Source of the DNA: Gemmatimonadota bacterium
GTDB lineage: Bacteria > Gemmatimonadota > Gemmatimonadetes > Longimicrobiales > Gaopeijiaceae
Assembly: GCA_022822445.1 (NCBI GenBank)
Contig: JAJEBR010000121.1
Span: 62,001-126,000, forward strand
Direction: 5' to 3'
Length of the DNA stretch: 64,000 bases
The position numbers and the translations under genes are program-made. This document shows, in pieces, positions 25,592-35,226 of this stretch; the first letter of the stretch is position 1; the number at the start of each line of letters is the position of its first letter. The notes below the pieces were generated by a model. The model saw only the letters and a list, made by a program, of their open reading frames with translations. It did no database searches and was not told the DNA's origin.

Positions 25592-28500
25592 CCAACACCC
25601 GAGCGGGCGGAATCGGACGGCGGGCCGCGTCAGCCATCGATCCAGCGGCCGCAACCGTGGCGGCCTCTCCCCGCAGGATTGACTGGATCCGACCGGATTC
25701 CTGATCGATCACGATGGCTATCGGGGGCACGAGCGTCTGCCGGTCGAGCTCGGTCGAGCCCTCCGGCCCCGAGAGGACGATGCGCTCCAGTGAGGCCAGG
25801 CGTTCCTCCTCGAACGGAATGAGAAAGAGGAAACCGCCACCGCCCTCAGACGCTTCATCCATGGCAAAGTTCATTGCGAATGCGCTGGCACCGTCCCCAG
25901 CGAAGCCCTCGATACGGTAGGGTCCGGCGCCCGAAGGCAGTTTCGCCGGGGCTTCGAGCGCGAACGCCGGATCGAGCCGAAGCTGGCCCTCCGGGTCGAC
26001 GCCGCCCCACAACAGTAACGTGCTCCCCTCGGACGGGTCCCGGGCGGCGCGGGCAGAGGCGGCGGTTTCCGCCTCCAGCCGGTACTCCAACGCCTTGTTG
26101 AAGTTGTAGTCGCTGATCCATGCATGGTCGCAGTAGCTCATGACGTCCGGAGTAGAGGGGTCCACCAATGTGTCCGCACGCGGGTCGTAGCCGTGGACTC
26201 CAATGTTGCCGTCGCGATAGGGAAAATCCGGATCCAGCTGCGACGGACGCCCGCACGGTGCGTGGCGCAGACTCATATTGTGACCCACCTCGTGTGCGAA
26301 GACCTCGGCGTCGGGGATGCCGACGCTGGCACGGCGTCCGATATAGGCAATCCCTGCAATCCCCTTGACCCCTTCCCGCTGTACCACGGCGTACCAGTAT
26401 CCGCTGCCGCCCTCCGTTGTGCGCAGAAGGTCGATGTCCTGAAGCAGGTCGAACCACTCATCGAAGCTCGCGGCCTCGGGAAGGCTGGAGATGGTGAACG
26501 GCTCGCGCACGGTCAGGTCGAGGTCCGCGACCGGAAGTATTGTACGCATGAACTCGACCGCCGGGTCGTCCGCGTTTCGGACCCAATCCAGCACTTCGCT
26601 GCCCGCGCCCGATTCGGTCAGCAATGGCACAATCGTGAGCTTCATCGGCGGCATCTCGCGCACATCAAGCGGCACCCGCACTTCACTGACCGCGGCTCTG
26701 GGCATGACGCTGTCTGGATCCACTTCTACCCCCATCTCGACGCCGGGCCGGAGCACCGCTCCGGGAATCAAGGCCTGGTACGAGGGCCCCGGCCGCAACG
26801 GATCCAACCGGTCAGGAACGCCACGGGACGATGCAAGCTGCATGTCCAGGGTACGGATCTGGCGACCGCCCAGGTGGAGCGTCACTCGAGCATCAGGCTG
26901 ATAGTCGTTCGCCCGATCCGCCGTGGGAAAGACGCGCAGAAGCGCCGGCCGTCCCGCGATGAGAGGCACCGCCCCCGCCAGGCCCTGCGCCGCCTGCGTA
27001 AGGGGCGCGGCCGCAATCGACAACACGAAGGGCCCATCGCAGGGTGGTCCCGCCCGGCGCCCGATCGTCCCCAGCCAGGCCTGGAACCACTCAGCTTCCG
27101 GGGCACAGGCCCCACTGTCCTCCCAATGGAAGTCCTCGAGCAAATCCAGTTCCACAAGGCCTCCCGGCAAAGCGCCGCGCAATTCGTTGCCGCCGATATC
27201 AAGTCGCTTCAGCTCGCCCAACCACGCCAGTTCGTGGGGGACCGATCCCGAGAAGCGGTTGCTCGAAAGATCGAGTGCTTCGAGTTCCGCCAGGCTCCCG
27301 AGGTCCCTGGGGAGATCACCCGCCAGCGCGTTCCGCGCCAGGTCGAGACGCTTCAGGTCCCCGAAGTCCCCGATCTCCCCCGGAAGAGCGCCTGAGAGTC
27401 CGTTGCCGGGGAGTTCCAACCCGGTGACGAGACTGTCCTCCACGGTGACCCCATACCACGACGCTACGGGTGCCTCCGTAAGCCAGTTTGTCCTGCTTGC
27501 CCAACCCGAGCCACCCGTCGCTTCGTAGAACGCGCTGAAGACCTCTCGCGGAACAAAGCTGCAGTTCCCCTCCCCCGTGTGGGATTTTACACCCGCCAAC
27601 CACTCCTGAAAGCCACGATCGCGAGGGGCGCACAGCCCGGTGCGGTCCCACCAAAAGGTGCTGAGCGGCAGCTGCGCCAAATCACGCGGAAGTGGCCCGG
27701 AAAGTTGCCGGTTCCTGCTTACCATAAGCACTTCGAGACTCCCCAGGTTGCCCAGCGCCCGGGGGAGTTCGCCCTCGAGCTCGTTGAAATGCAGCCAGAG
27801 GGTCTCCAGGTTGACCAGACGACCGAGTTCCGCCGGGATGGGACCTGACACACGAGTGCTCGATATACCCAGCAACAGCAACTGCACCAGCTCGCCGAGT
27901 TCGGCAGGGATTGTCCCGTTCAGGTCATAGTTGTGCGAGAGATCCAGGTACAGTATCCGCGGAAGCTGCCCAAGGCGCGGGGGGATCTCGCCGATCAATC
28001 TATTGCCGAAAAGGCTGAGACTCTCGAGTTTGGGCAGTTGTCCGAGCGCCGGCGGAATGGAACCCGTGACGGATGTGCAATACAAACTCAGACTCAGCAG
28101 ATTCACGAGCTTCCCCAGTTCCGATGGGATAGGGCCCTCGAACCCGTTTACAGAGAGCGTGGCCTTTTGCAGGTTGACGAGATTGCCGAGGTCCGTCGGG
28201 AGCTGGCCAGAGAGTTCGTTTTCACCGATCGCGAGGTCTTCGAGGTTGGCCAGATCCCCGAGTTCCTGCGGGACAGATCCGGATAGCTCGTTCATTTCAA
28301 CGTTGAGTTGCTTGAGACGGGCCAGATTCCCGAGTTCGGGCGGGATTGGTCCCGACAACTTGTTCACAGGGAGGTTGAGGCGTTCGAGGTTGATAAGGCT
28401 GCCCAGTTCGGGCGGGATCGTCCCCGACAGCGCGTTGAGCCCCAGGCCAAGAGATCTCAGATTGACGAGATTGCCTAACTCGGGTGGAATCGGTCCCGAC

Positions 28501-30929
28501 AGGTCGTTGCCCACCAGATTGAGACGCTCGAGGCTGGCAAGGCTGCCCAACTCGGCCGGGATACCGCCCGTCAGTTCGTTGGCGCGGCGCGTTTGTGACT
28601 GTCCCGACAGACCGGCGGCCAGACGCGGCGGAAGTTCGAACGAAGATTCGGTCTCCACAAACGTCTCCGTTAGCTCGCCCGAGCTCACCACGCTCACTTC
28701 GTGGCGGGTGTCGCGATTCGAAATACTCATGGTGGACGAAGACCAAAGGGTAGCGCGCTGTCCGCCGGTAACGGTCTGGAGCGGCCGACTCGATCGAGAA
28801 CAGCCGTAGCTGTAGATATATCCGGGCCCCAGGTAGAGCTCCGTGAGCCGCCCAAGCCCGCCCAGTTCCGGTGCGATCTTGCCCGTCAGACCGTTTGCGA
28901 TCAGCCATATCGACTCAACACGATCCTCGGAGTCGGCACGGATCCCCCACCAGCGATCAAGGGGGGCGTCGGTAAGCCAATTGTCATTGCGATCCCACTG
29001 CGGCCCGCCTGCCGCCTCGTAAAAGGCGGTGAGAATCTCCCGGTCCGACAGAGGCCTGCATGTGACGCCCGTGCCTCGATGCGACGGGATGCTGTGCAAC
29101 CAGGTGCGGAACGCCACAGCGTCCGGTGCGCACAACGCCGTGTCCTCATAGAGGAGCTGGCGCAAAGACAAGCGGGCCAGCGACATCGGCAGGGGGCCGG
29201 ACAGGGCGTTGTCGTCAATACGGAGCGATGTCAGCAGCTCCAGTTCGCCAAGTTCCGAGGGCAATCTGCCAGTGAGCCCGTTGCCACTGAGATCCAGCGT
29301 CTTCACCCGTCCCAGCGAGTCGGTGACGACTCCATGCCATTCGGCCAGCGCATGGCCTCGGAGCCACCTGTCTGACCTGTACCATTCGGTGCCGTCCGCA
29401 ACCTCGAACAACGCTGCCAGCACCTCCGCATCCGACGCATTGCAGAACGATTCAGGAGAGGTATCCTGGGTGTCGGGCAACCAGTCCTCGAAAGCCGAGG
29501 TCCCGGGAATACAGAGTCCGTCATTGTCCTCAAACCTGAAGCTCGCCAGGCGGGCCAGGCCCAACAGGCTCGACGGCACAGCTCCTCCGAGTTCGTTACC
29601 GAAGAGGTGCAGGCTTCGAAGGGTGACGAGATTGCCGATTTCCGGTGGCACACTCCCAGTGAAGCGGTTCGTGTCCAACCACAGGTGCCACAAGCTGCTG
29701 AGTGCCCCAATCTCCGCCGGAATCCTCCCAGTCAGTCGATTGCGAGACAGGAAAAGTCGTTGAAGGTTCACGAGGTTGGACACCGTAGGCGGGATCGCGC
29801 CCGTAAGCGCGTTGCGGGAGAGATAGAGATTCTCGAGGCCGGTGAGGTCGCCCACTTCCGGCGGGATCGGACCCGCGAGATTGTTACGTTGGAGATCCAG
29901 CTCAACCACCCGGCCCACGGCGTCCGTCGTGACTCCGTACCAGTCTCCGAGGGGCGCGTCCGTCCCCCAGTTATGGCCGGAGAACCAATTCGGCCCATCG
30001 GTCGCTGCGAAGAGTGCGACAAGAGCCGCCCGGTCCCCGGCGGCAGCCAGAACCCGGACAACCGTACGCCCTGACACGGGCCCCGCCGAGGTCGCTCTGA
30101 CCTCTGTGGCACCCACGCCCTGCGCCGTCACAACCCCTGATGTATCCACAGTTGCCACCGCAGGGTCGGTGGACGACCACTCGACCCTGGCCTCCGTCAC
30201 CACGTTGCCGTTGGAGTCGAAAGCCACAGCCTCGATCCGAACAGTGTCGCCAAACACCAAGAGCGTCACCGAGTCGGGCGACACCCGCACCTCCGCCACT
30301 TCCTGCTCCACTGTCACTGCCGCGCCATCTCCCACCGTACCGCTCGTGGCCGTCACCGTCACGCTCCCGTTCCCGGCCGCCGTGACCAGCCCCCCGGCGT
30401 CCACCGTTACCACCGAGTCGTCGCTGGACCACGCGATCTCAGCCGTCGCCACGCCGTGTCCGTTCGCGTCCAGTGCCTCGGCCCCGAACCGAACCGTGTC
30501 CCCGATTGCGACGAGTGTCACCGAGTCCGGCGATACCTGAACCTCAACCACCCTCTGCTCCACCGTCATCGCCGCGCTCCCTGCCGCTGTCCCGCTTGTA
30601 GCCGTTACCGTCGCGTTCCCGTTTCCGATGGCCGTCACCAGGCCTGAGGCGTCCACGGTCGCCACCGCCTCGTCGCTGGATTCATAGGCCACCGCGGCAT
30701 CCGCCATGACCTCGCCATACTGGTCGAGCACCCTGGCCCGTACTCGGGTTGTGTCACCGAGTGCGTAGAGCATCGCCGACGATGGCGACACCACAACCGT
30801 CGCGGCCACAGGGGGTGGGTCGGTCGGCGTGTCTCCGCAGCCGAGGACCAAAGCCATCAGGGGTGCCAGGAGGAACGCAGGCGACCGGCAGCTCACCGGA
30901 AGTCGGGGATCGTCACTGCTGTTACCCAC
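25557..30929 (-). CDS. Giant Ig-like/LRR lipoprotein with zinc metalloprotease domain
   Basis: This is a 1790-residue exported protein. Signal peptide ends MALVLGC, a lipobox. About residues 40-295 are three BIG2-type Ig-like repeats (each with SSD-x-VATVDASGLVTAIGNG-like ends). About 300-1280 are leucine-rich repeats in several blocks of the plant-type consensus (L-x-L-x-x-N-x-L-x-G-x-I-P-x-x-L-G). Each block is preceded by a cap with NWL...W-G-V and followed by a CAP-rich LC-x-P segment. Residues 1546-1556 are HEVGHNMSLRH, the HExxHxxxxxH zinc motif of metzincin-like proteases, in a domain from about 1290 to 1620. Non-LRR residues of about 700-783 interrupt one repeat. A surface protease with a large recognition arm is the likeliest role. 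The 3' end overlaps the TauE-like gene by 35 bases, tail to tail. Confidence 0.85.
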   Translation of the reverse strand: MGNSSDDPRLPVSCRSPAFLLAPLMALVLGCGDTPTDPPPVAATVVVSPSSAMLYALGDTTRVRARVLDQYGEVMADAAVAYESSDEAVATVDASGLVTAIGNGNATVTATSGTAAGSAAMTVEQRVVEVQVSPDSVTLVAIGDTVRFGAEALDANGHGVATAEIAWSSDDSVVTVDAGGLVTAAGNGSVTVTATSGTVGDGAAVTVEQEVAEVRVSPDSVTLLVFGDTVRIEAVAFDSNGNVVTEARVEWSSTDPAVATVDTSGVVTAQGVGATEVRATSAGPVSGRTVVRVLAAAGDRAALVALFAATDGPNWFSGHNWGTDAPLGDWYGVTTDAVGRVVELDLQRNNLAGPIPPEVGDLTGLENLYLSRNALTGAIPPTVSNLVNLQRLFLSRNRLTGRIPAEIGALSSLWHLWLDTNRFTGSVPPEIGNLVTLRSLHLFGNELGGAVPSSLLGLARLASFRFEDNDGLCIPGTSAFEDWLPDTQDTSPESFCNASDAEVLAALFEVADGTEWYRSDRWLRGHALAEWHGVVTDSLGRVKTLDLSGNGLTGRLPSELGELELLTSLRIDDNALSGPLPMSLARLSLRQLLYEDTALCAPDAVAFRTWLHSIPSHRGTGVTCRPLSDREILTAFYEAAGGPQWDRNDNWLTDAPLDRWWGIRADSEDRVESIWLIANGLTGKIAPELGGLGRLTELYLGPGYIYSYGCSRSSRPLQTVTGGQRATLWSSSTMSISNRDTRHEVSVVSSGELTETFVETESSFELPPRLAAGLSGQSQTRRANELTGGIPAELGSLASLERLNLVGNDLSGPIPPELGNLVNLRSLGLGLNALSGTIPPELGSLINLERLNLPVNKLSGPIPPELGNLARLKQLNVEMNELSGSVPQELGDLANLEDLAIGENELSGQLPTDLGNLVNLQKATLSVNGFEGPIPSELGKLVNLLSLSLYCTSVTGSIPPALGQLPKLESLSLFGNRLIGEIPPRLGQLPRILYLDLSHNYDLNGTIPAELGELVQLLLLGISSTRVSGPIPAELGRLVNLETLWLHFNELEGELPRALGNLGSLEVLMVSRNRQLSGPLPRDLAQLPLSTFWWDRTGLCAPRDRGFQEWLAGVKSHTGEGNCSFVPREVFSAFYEATGGSGWASRTNWLTEAPVASWYGVTVEDSLVTGLELPGNGLSGALPGEIGDFGDLKRLDLARNALAGDLPRDLGSLAELEALDLSSNRFSGSVPHELAWLGELKRLDIGGNELRGALPGGLVELDLLEDFHWEDSGACAPEAEWFQAWLGTIGRRAGPPCDGPFVLSIAAAPLTQAAQGLAGAVPLIAGRPALLRVFPTADRANDYQPDARVTLHLGGRQIRTLDMQLASSRGVPDRLDPLRPGPSYQALIPGAVLRPGVEMGVEVDPDSVMPRAAVSEVRVPLDVREMPPMKLTIVPLLTESGAGSEVLDWVRNADDPAVEFMRTILPVADLDLTVREPFTISSLPEAASFDEWFDLLQDIDLLRTTEGGSGYWYAVVQREGVKGIAGIAYIGRRASVGIPDAEVFAHEVGHNMSLRHAPCGRPSQLDPDFPYRDGNIGVHGYDPRADTLVDPSTPDVMSYCDHAWISDYNFNKALEYRLEAETAASARAARDPSEGSTLLLWGGVDPEGQLRLDPAFALEAPAKLPSGAGPYRIEGFAGDGASAFAMNFAMDEASEGGGGFLFLIPFEEERLASLERIVLSGPEGSTELDRQTLVPPIAIVIDQESGRIQSILRGEAATVAAAGSMADAARRPIPPARVLVSYGLPGQPSR
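28581..28830 (-). other. About 250-bp insertion inside the LRR array
   Basis: On the coding strand the repeat reads LTELYLGP, then about 83 residues with no LRR spacing (starting GYIYSYGCSRSSR and ending SGQSQTRRA), then NELTGGIPAELGSL. Removing the segment restores a perfect repeat, so it was inserted in frame. I see no clear target duplication. Confidence 0.55.
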
Positions 30930-30977
30930 TCGAGATCTCTCCTTGCCACGAACGTGGTTGACAAACAGTATCGACCC

Positions 30978-32477
30978 CTACCGCACCTTCCGCGAGTAGT
31001 TCCCGTGTACGCTCAGCCGGTCGATCGCGCCGCCTTCGCGGTGGAACACGTACGCCTCGCCCAGTTCGCCGTCGTCGCGGACGCGCCGGAAGGTGTCGCC
31101 ATCGACCCGGCGCAGCTTCCTCATCGCTCCCATCGGGTTGTCGGTGGGAACGCCGACCGCAACGATGCCGTCATCCCACCGCAGTATCACCGTCTCGCCC
31201 CAGGTGGACTCGTAGAGCCCCTCGTACTCGGCGAGCGCAGCCGGGCGCCGCGTCCCGCCGCCGGGGTTGGCGTGGATCGACTCCAGCGCCGAGCCCAGGA
31301 TCTCGATCAGCTGTGAATAGACCCCGCCGGGGCTCGTCCCCTGCGCGCTGACGAGCACGATCCCGGCCAGCTTTCTCGCGGGAATCAGCTGCAGCGTCGT
31401 CCGGAAACCCGGGCAGCTGCCGCCGTGCCCGACCGTGCGGTCGCCGTCGCGCTCCGACACCGAAAATCCCAGCCCCCACATGGTGTCGAAGTCGGGGTCG
31501 ACCCAGTGGACGCGCTGCATCTCCCGGAGCGTGTTCACGCCGAGGATCTCGGTGCCCCCGTTCTCAAGCAGCCGGAACTGCCATGAGGCGAAGCGGGCCA
31601 GATCCTCGACGGTCGAGGAGAAGCCGGCGGCCGGGGCGATCCCGTGGGTCTGGAAGAAGGTGGCCGGGGCGCGCTCGCCGTCGCGGCGCATGCGGGTGTA
31701 GCCGGTGGCGAAGCGGTCTCTTCTGTGCTCCTCCGGGATGTCCGTGTGCGTGTCGGACATGGCCAGCGGATCGAGGATGTGCTCTCGCACGTAGTCGTCG
31801 TAGCTCATCCCGGACGCCTGCTCGATCAGCTGCCCCGCCAGCGCCATCCCCAGATTCGAGTACTGGAAGTAGCGCTCGCCGGGGTACAGCGTCTCCTGTT
31901 CGGCGAGCCCCTCGATGATCTCGTCGCGGGTGGGGAACGGGAACTCGGGCCCGGTCCAGTACGGGTGCGCCGACTCGCGGGGAAGCCCGGAGGAGTGCGT
32001 CAGGATCCCCTCCACCCGCACGCTGGGCCCGTCCGGGTAGGCCTGCTCGACGTCGTACCAGGGCAGCAGGTCCGCCACCGCGTCGTCCAGCCGGAGCTCC
32101 CCCGCATCGCGCTGCTGCATCACCCCGATCGAGGTGAAGAGCTTGGAGATCGAACAGACCGAATACATGGTGGACGGGGTCGCCGCGACGCCCGTCTCGG
32201 GGTGTGCGAACCCGTACCCCTTCGCCCACACCAGGTCCTGGTCGTGGACGAGGCCCACCGACATCCCCGGGATCTTCTCGTAGTCCATCCTGGCGTCGAG
32301 CCAGGCCTCGAAGAGGTCGACGGCCTGTTCGAATCGCGGGTCCTGCGTCGGATCGCCGGTCTGCGCGCAGCCGGATAGGGGGGCCAGCAGCACGCCGAAG
32401 AGGGCGACGAGAACGGGTCGGCGCGCTCGGCGGGATGGACGGCGGCGGCGGGATCGGGGAAGGGGCATGCGGGTCAT
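30978..32477 (-). CDS. Serine beta-lactamase-like hydrolase, lipoprotein
   Basis: This is a 499-residue class C beta-lactamase/DD-peptidase-family (COG1680) protein. The ATG at 32477 has AAGGAG eight bases upstream; the frame is open further. The signal sequence ends LSGC, a lipobox. Catalytic motifs are SISK (near 108-111), YSNLG (near 206) and HGG (near 351, in VGHGGSCPGF). A C-terminal lipocalin-like DUF3471 segment (LAEYEGLYESTWGE onward) is common in this subfamily. Such enzymes hydrolyse esters, amides or D-amino-acid peptides in the periplasm; true beta-lactam activity is not implied. Confidence 0.87.
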   Translation of the reverse strand: MTRMPLPRSRRRRPSRRARRPVLVALFGVLLAPLSGCAQTGDPTQDPRFEQAVDLFEAWLDARMDYEKIPGMSVGLVHDQDLVWAKGYGFAHPETGVAATPSTMYSVCSISKLFTSIGVMQQRDAGELRLDDAVADLLPWYDVEQAYPDGPSVRVEGILTHSSGLPRESAHPYWTGPEFPFPTRDEIIEGLAEQETLYPGERYFQYSNLGMALAGQLIEQASGMSYDDYVREHILDPLAMSDTHTDIPEEHRRDRFATGYTRMRRDGERAPATFFQTHGIAPAAGFSSTVEDLARFASWQFRLLENGGTEILGVNTLREMQRVHWVDPDFDTMWGLGFSVSERDGDRTVGHGGSCPGFRTTLQLIPARKLAGIVLVSAQGTSPGGVYSQLIEILGSALESIHANPGGGTRRPAALAEYEGLYESTWGETVILRWDDGIVAVGVPTDNPMGAMRKLRRVDGDTFRRVRDDGELGEAYVFHREGGAIDRLSVHGNYSRKVR

Positions 32478-32673
32478 CCTGGCTCCTTGGGACGACGGAC
32501 AAACGGGACACTGACAGCCGGTGTGTTGACGGCCAACGCCAGCCCCCGGCACTGTAACAGCCCTTCCGACAGTATCACCACGGACCGGGAACAAGAAAGC
32601 GAGGGACAGTGTGCGGAGTCCGCGTCGTTTCAGCATTCGCCGGCTCGCGGCTCGCGGCCGAGCAGCCCGTGCA

Positions 32674-32813
32674 ATGAGTCCCCGCTGCATTCGGGCGGCG
32701 ATGCATCCCGGCTGGATCGCGGTGCCCACGCAAACGCAATGTCAAGAAAACTTGACCAAATGTCGCGTCGTCTTTACTTTTTGGACCTCCGAAGCACCGC
32801 ACTGCGTCGCTCT
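32674..32813. repeat. Dispersed about-140-bp leader repeat, copy A
   Basis: It aligns base for base with 49189-49328, by eye about four bases in five identical, including an exact TGCATTCGGGCGGCGATGCA and CGCAATGTCAAGA. It contains the tandem dyad at 32740-32778 and runs into the first codons of the propeller gene. Confidence 0.75.
32740..32778. promoter_or_regulatory. 21-bp-phased tandem dyad upstream of propeller gene
   Basis: Box 1 is TGTCAAG-AAAA-CTTGACC (32740-32757). Box 2 is TGTCGCG-TCGT-CTTTACT (32761-32778). TTGACC and TACTTT (32775-32780) are 17 bases apart. The same unit recurs at 49255. Confidence 0.6.
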
Positions 32814-33900
32814 CGCATTGGTACTCGCTCTCACTGCGGTCCTGCCCATCCTCCCCCCCACCCTCGCCGCCCAGCAACCCACCCCCGTTTCCGGCGAGGC
32901 GACCTGCGCGGACTGCGTGATCACCCTCGACACCATCGCGACGATCGGCGGCTGGGAGGACGCCGGCCTCCACGTCATCACCCCGTTCTCGCAGGTCGCG
33001 GTGGACCGGCGCGGCCGAATCCTGGTCACGCACCTCAGCTACCCCGAGATCTCCGTGTTCTCCCCGGAGGGCGAATTCCTCGGCACCGTGGGACGGGGCG
33101 GAACGGCAGACGGAGAATACGAGGCGATCGCACACGTCAGCGTCGGCGGGCGCTACATCCACGTCTTCGAGTTCCAGCGTGGACGCACCGTGCTCGACCA
33201 CGACTTCGAGGTCGTCCGCACCGACCGGTCGATCCCGCAGGTGTTGTCGTCGGTCGTCACGGACACCGACGAAGTCGCGTTCGCGCTTCACGTCCCCGGG
33301 TCGACCGGCGTCGCACACCAGCGCTTGGTACTCGACATGATGGGGAGGACCGTCTCGTTCGGCGGCGCGGATCCGGTGCGCCGGGGGCCACAGATGCAGC
33401 GGTTCGTGGTGGCCGGCGACGAAGCAACCTTCTGGGCCGTGCGCCAACAGGCCAACCGGCTCGTCCGGTGGGACCTGGAGCCATCCCCAGCCGTCGCCCG
33501 CGTATTCGACCGGACCGTCGAGCCGTTCGAACGGGACAATCCGTCCACCCAAAGCTGGCCGCGCTCCCTCAACGTGGGCGCGATGCTCGACGAGGCCGGG
33601 CTCTGGATCGCCTGGCAGACCCCCGACCCGGAATGGACGGAGCGGATCAGCCCCGGAGATCCGATCCCCGAAGTCCCCTGGCAGACGGTCCTCGACGGCT
33701 GGCTGGACCTGGTCGATCCATCAACGGGCCAAACCATCGCACGGTACCAGGGTGGCGACGCCCTGCTCGGCTTCGCGCACGGGTCCGGATACCTGGTTTC
33801 CTATCATGAGCCGAGGGCGGGCGGGGCGTACATTCACTTGTTGGAGCCGAAGCTGGTGCGGGTCAACCCGCCCCCTCCGACCGCCGCTGAACGTAGCTGA
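32752..33900 (+). CDS. Secreted six-bladed beta-propeller protein (VSGEATC type)
   Basis: The mature protein begins after the signal peptide ending LPPTLAAQ. The start is uncertain. In-frame ATGs at 32611, 32674 and 32701 lie upstream of the regulatory element. TTG 32752 (used here, 382 residues) gives a basic n-region and a good signal peptide but sits inside the element. TTG near 32818 is the shortest option. The N-terminal VSGEATCADCVITLDTIA has a CxxC pair and matches VSGEVTCPECVITLDTVA in the protein at 40003, so both belong to one subfamily. Blades show VAVDRRGRILVT, ISVFSPEGEFLGTVGRGG and GWLDLVDPSTGQTIAR. Likely periplasmic; function unknown. Confidence 0.75.
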   Translation: MTKCRVVFTFWTSEAPHCVALALVLALTAVLPILPPTLAAQQPTPVSGEATCADCVITLDTIATIGGWEDAGLHVITPFSQVAVDRRGRILVTHLSYPEISVFSPEGEFLGTVGRGGTADGEYEAIAHVSVGGRYIHVFEFQRGRTVLDHDFEVVRTDRSIPQVLSSVVTDTDEVAFALHVPGSTGVAHQRLVLDMMGRTVSFGGADPVRRGPQMQRFVVAGDEATFWAVRQQANRLVRWDLEPSPAVARVFDRTVEPFERDNPSTQSWPRSLNVGAMLDEAGLWIAWQTPDPEWTERISPGDPIPEVPWQTVLDGWLDLVDPSTGQTIARYQGGDALLGFAHGSGYLVSYHEPRAGGAYIHLLEPKLVRVNPPPPTAAERS

Positions 33901-34276
33901 GCGCCGCCAGGGCCAAAAACCCGGAGCGCGACCGTCCTTCGCGAACCGCCGCCTGATCCACGATATCCAGCACCCGCGCCGGGATCGTGATGTTGATCCG
34001 CGTGGTCTTGCTGGAAAGCTTCGAGATGTCCACCGCAACGATGGCCCACACCCCGTCCCGGTAGTCTTCGTTCGCCTGGTGCGTCTCAAGCGAGGCACGT
34101 GCCGGGATTGGCTCATCGTCCATCAACAGCCCCTCGATATGGCATGCGATCGCCTCCCCGGCAGACTCGATCGCCTCGTCCAGCGAGTCGCCCGCCGAAA
34201 AACAGCCGGGCAGGTCGGGCACGGCGACTCCGTACCCGCTGCATGCGTCCTTGTGAATCACGACTGGAAAGCGCAT
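33863..34276 (-). CDS. hicB: HicB-family antitoxin
   Basis: This is a 137-residue protein. Its ATG at 34276 overlaps the hicA stop by one base (TGATG). The partial RNase-H-like fold that binds the toxin is at the N-terminus (GYGVAVPDLPGCFSAGDSLDEAIESAGEAI). A ribbon-helix-helix DNA-binding segment is at the C-terminus (RINITIPARVLDIVDQAA). It blocks HicA and represses the operon. The frame tail overlaps the 3' end of the propeller gene on the other strand by 38 bases. Confidence 0.9.
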   Translation of the reverse strand: MRFPVVIHKDACSGYGVAVPDLPGCFSAGDSLDEAIESAGEAIACHIEGLLMDDEPIPARASLETHQANEDYRDGVWAIVAVDISKLSSKTTRINITIPARVLDIVDQAAVREGRSRSGFLALAALSYVQRRSEGAG

Positions 34277-34470
34277 CAGCGGTCCTCCCACTTCCAGTTG
34301 GCCTGCCGGTAGATGCTGCGAAGAGTCCCGATCGGGATATCCTTGCTCGGATGCTTCACGGTCACTCTGCCGGGCCGTTCCGAGTGAACGAATTGATGGT
34401 GGCTCCCACGCGTGTGCCGAAGCGTCCAGCCGTCCGCCACCAATCTTCGAATGATCTGCCTGCTGGACAT
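34276..34470 (-). CDS. hicA: HicA-family mRNA interferase toxin
   Basis: This is a 64-residue protein from the ATG at 34470 (an ATG 36 bases upstream is less likely). The double-stranded-RNA-binding-like fold and catalytic histidine are seen in LVADGWTLRHTRGSHHQF, followed by VTVKHPSKDIPIGTLRSIYRQA. HicA cuts mRNA during stress when HicB is degraded. Toxin-first order is usual for hicAB. Just upstream, GTGTGTACGATACACATCC contains GTGTAC/GTACAC-like arms that may be the operator. Confidence 0.9.
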   Translation of the reverse strand: MSSRQIIRRLVADGWTLRHTRGSHHQFVHSERPGRVTVKHPSKDIPIGTLRSIYRQANWKWEDR

Positions 34471-34553
34471 GGTGTGTACGATACACATCCACGCATGCCA
34501 ATGCAAGGGAACTCATTGGTGCGCGGGGTCAAATGGCCATCGACGAAAACCCC

Positions 34554-35207
34554 TCAGGACTCCCCTTCATCCCGGCGGTAGATCAGGACGAGCGGAGCCG
34601 GGGAGCCTGCTTGGCCCAATACGCGCATGGTACGGGTCATCCTCAGCCGACCGTCGACGACTTCCAGGACCTCCCGCACCCACGCCTCAGAATCCACGCT
34701 GTGCTCAAGCCCGAGCTCGCCATCCTCCCAGACCACCCGCGTGTGCAGTCGATGCTCGCCCTCGAACTGCGTGGTCGATTCGCCACTCATCGGCACCGTG
34801 ATGCTCTCCCCGGTAGTGGGGGTATAGGCGACCTGCACCTCGTCCACCAGGAGAACAAGCGTGGTCGGCCACCGGCCCAGCACCTCGCGCGCTTTCTCGC
34901 GCTTGGCCAGTGAAACCTGGATGTCGTTGACATCTCCAATAACCTGCCCCGACCCCCCGGGGCCCCGGACGATTACGAACGACTCGGTCACCTCGAGAGC
35001 GGCCGGCATGTCCATCGGCGACGAACTCTCGCGCTCGTCCAGCACCCACGTGCCCGTGAGCGCCGCGAAGAGAGCTTCCGCTTCCGGGCCCGTCACCGGG
35101 GGGGCGCGTCCACTTGAGGCGCAGGCGGAAGTCAACACCGCCAGGCCCGCGAGAGCCAGAAAGCCGAAGGCGAGGCTGACGACCGATTGCGATTCTCTGC
35201 TCTTCAT
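34554..35207 (-). CDS. Lipoprotein of unknown function
   Basis: This 217-residue protein has its ATG at 35207 preceded by a perfect AGGAGGT. The signal peptide has lipobox TSAC. The body looks like an eight-stranded lipocalin-like barrel (GTWVLDERES at the start, TRVVWEDGELGLEHSV and LIYRRDEGES at the end), but I recognise no named family. It starts 19 bases after the stop of the propeller gene on the same strand, so they are probably co-transcribed. Confidence 0.7.
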   Translation of the reverse strand: MKSRESQSVVSLAFGFLALAGLAVLTSACASSGRAPPVTGPEAEALFAALTGTWVLDERESSSPMDMPAALEVTESFVIVRGPGGSGQVIGDVNDIQVSLAKREKAREVLGRWPTTLVLLVDEVQVAYTPTTGESITVPMSGESTTQFEGEHRLHTRVVWEDGELGLEHSVDSEAWVREVLEVVDGRLRMTRTMRVLGQAGSPAPLVLIYRRDEGES

Positions 35208-35226
35208 GTGACACCTCCTGCTGTCA

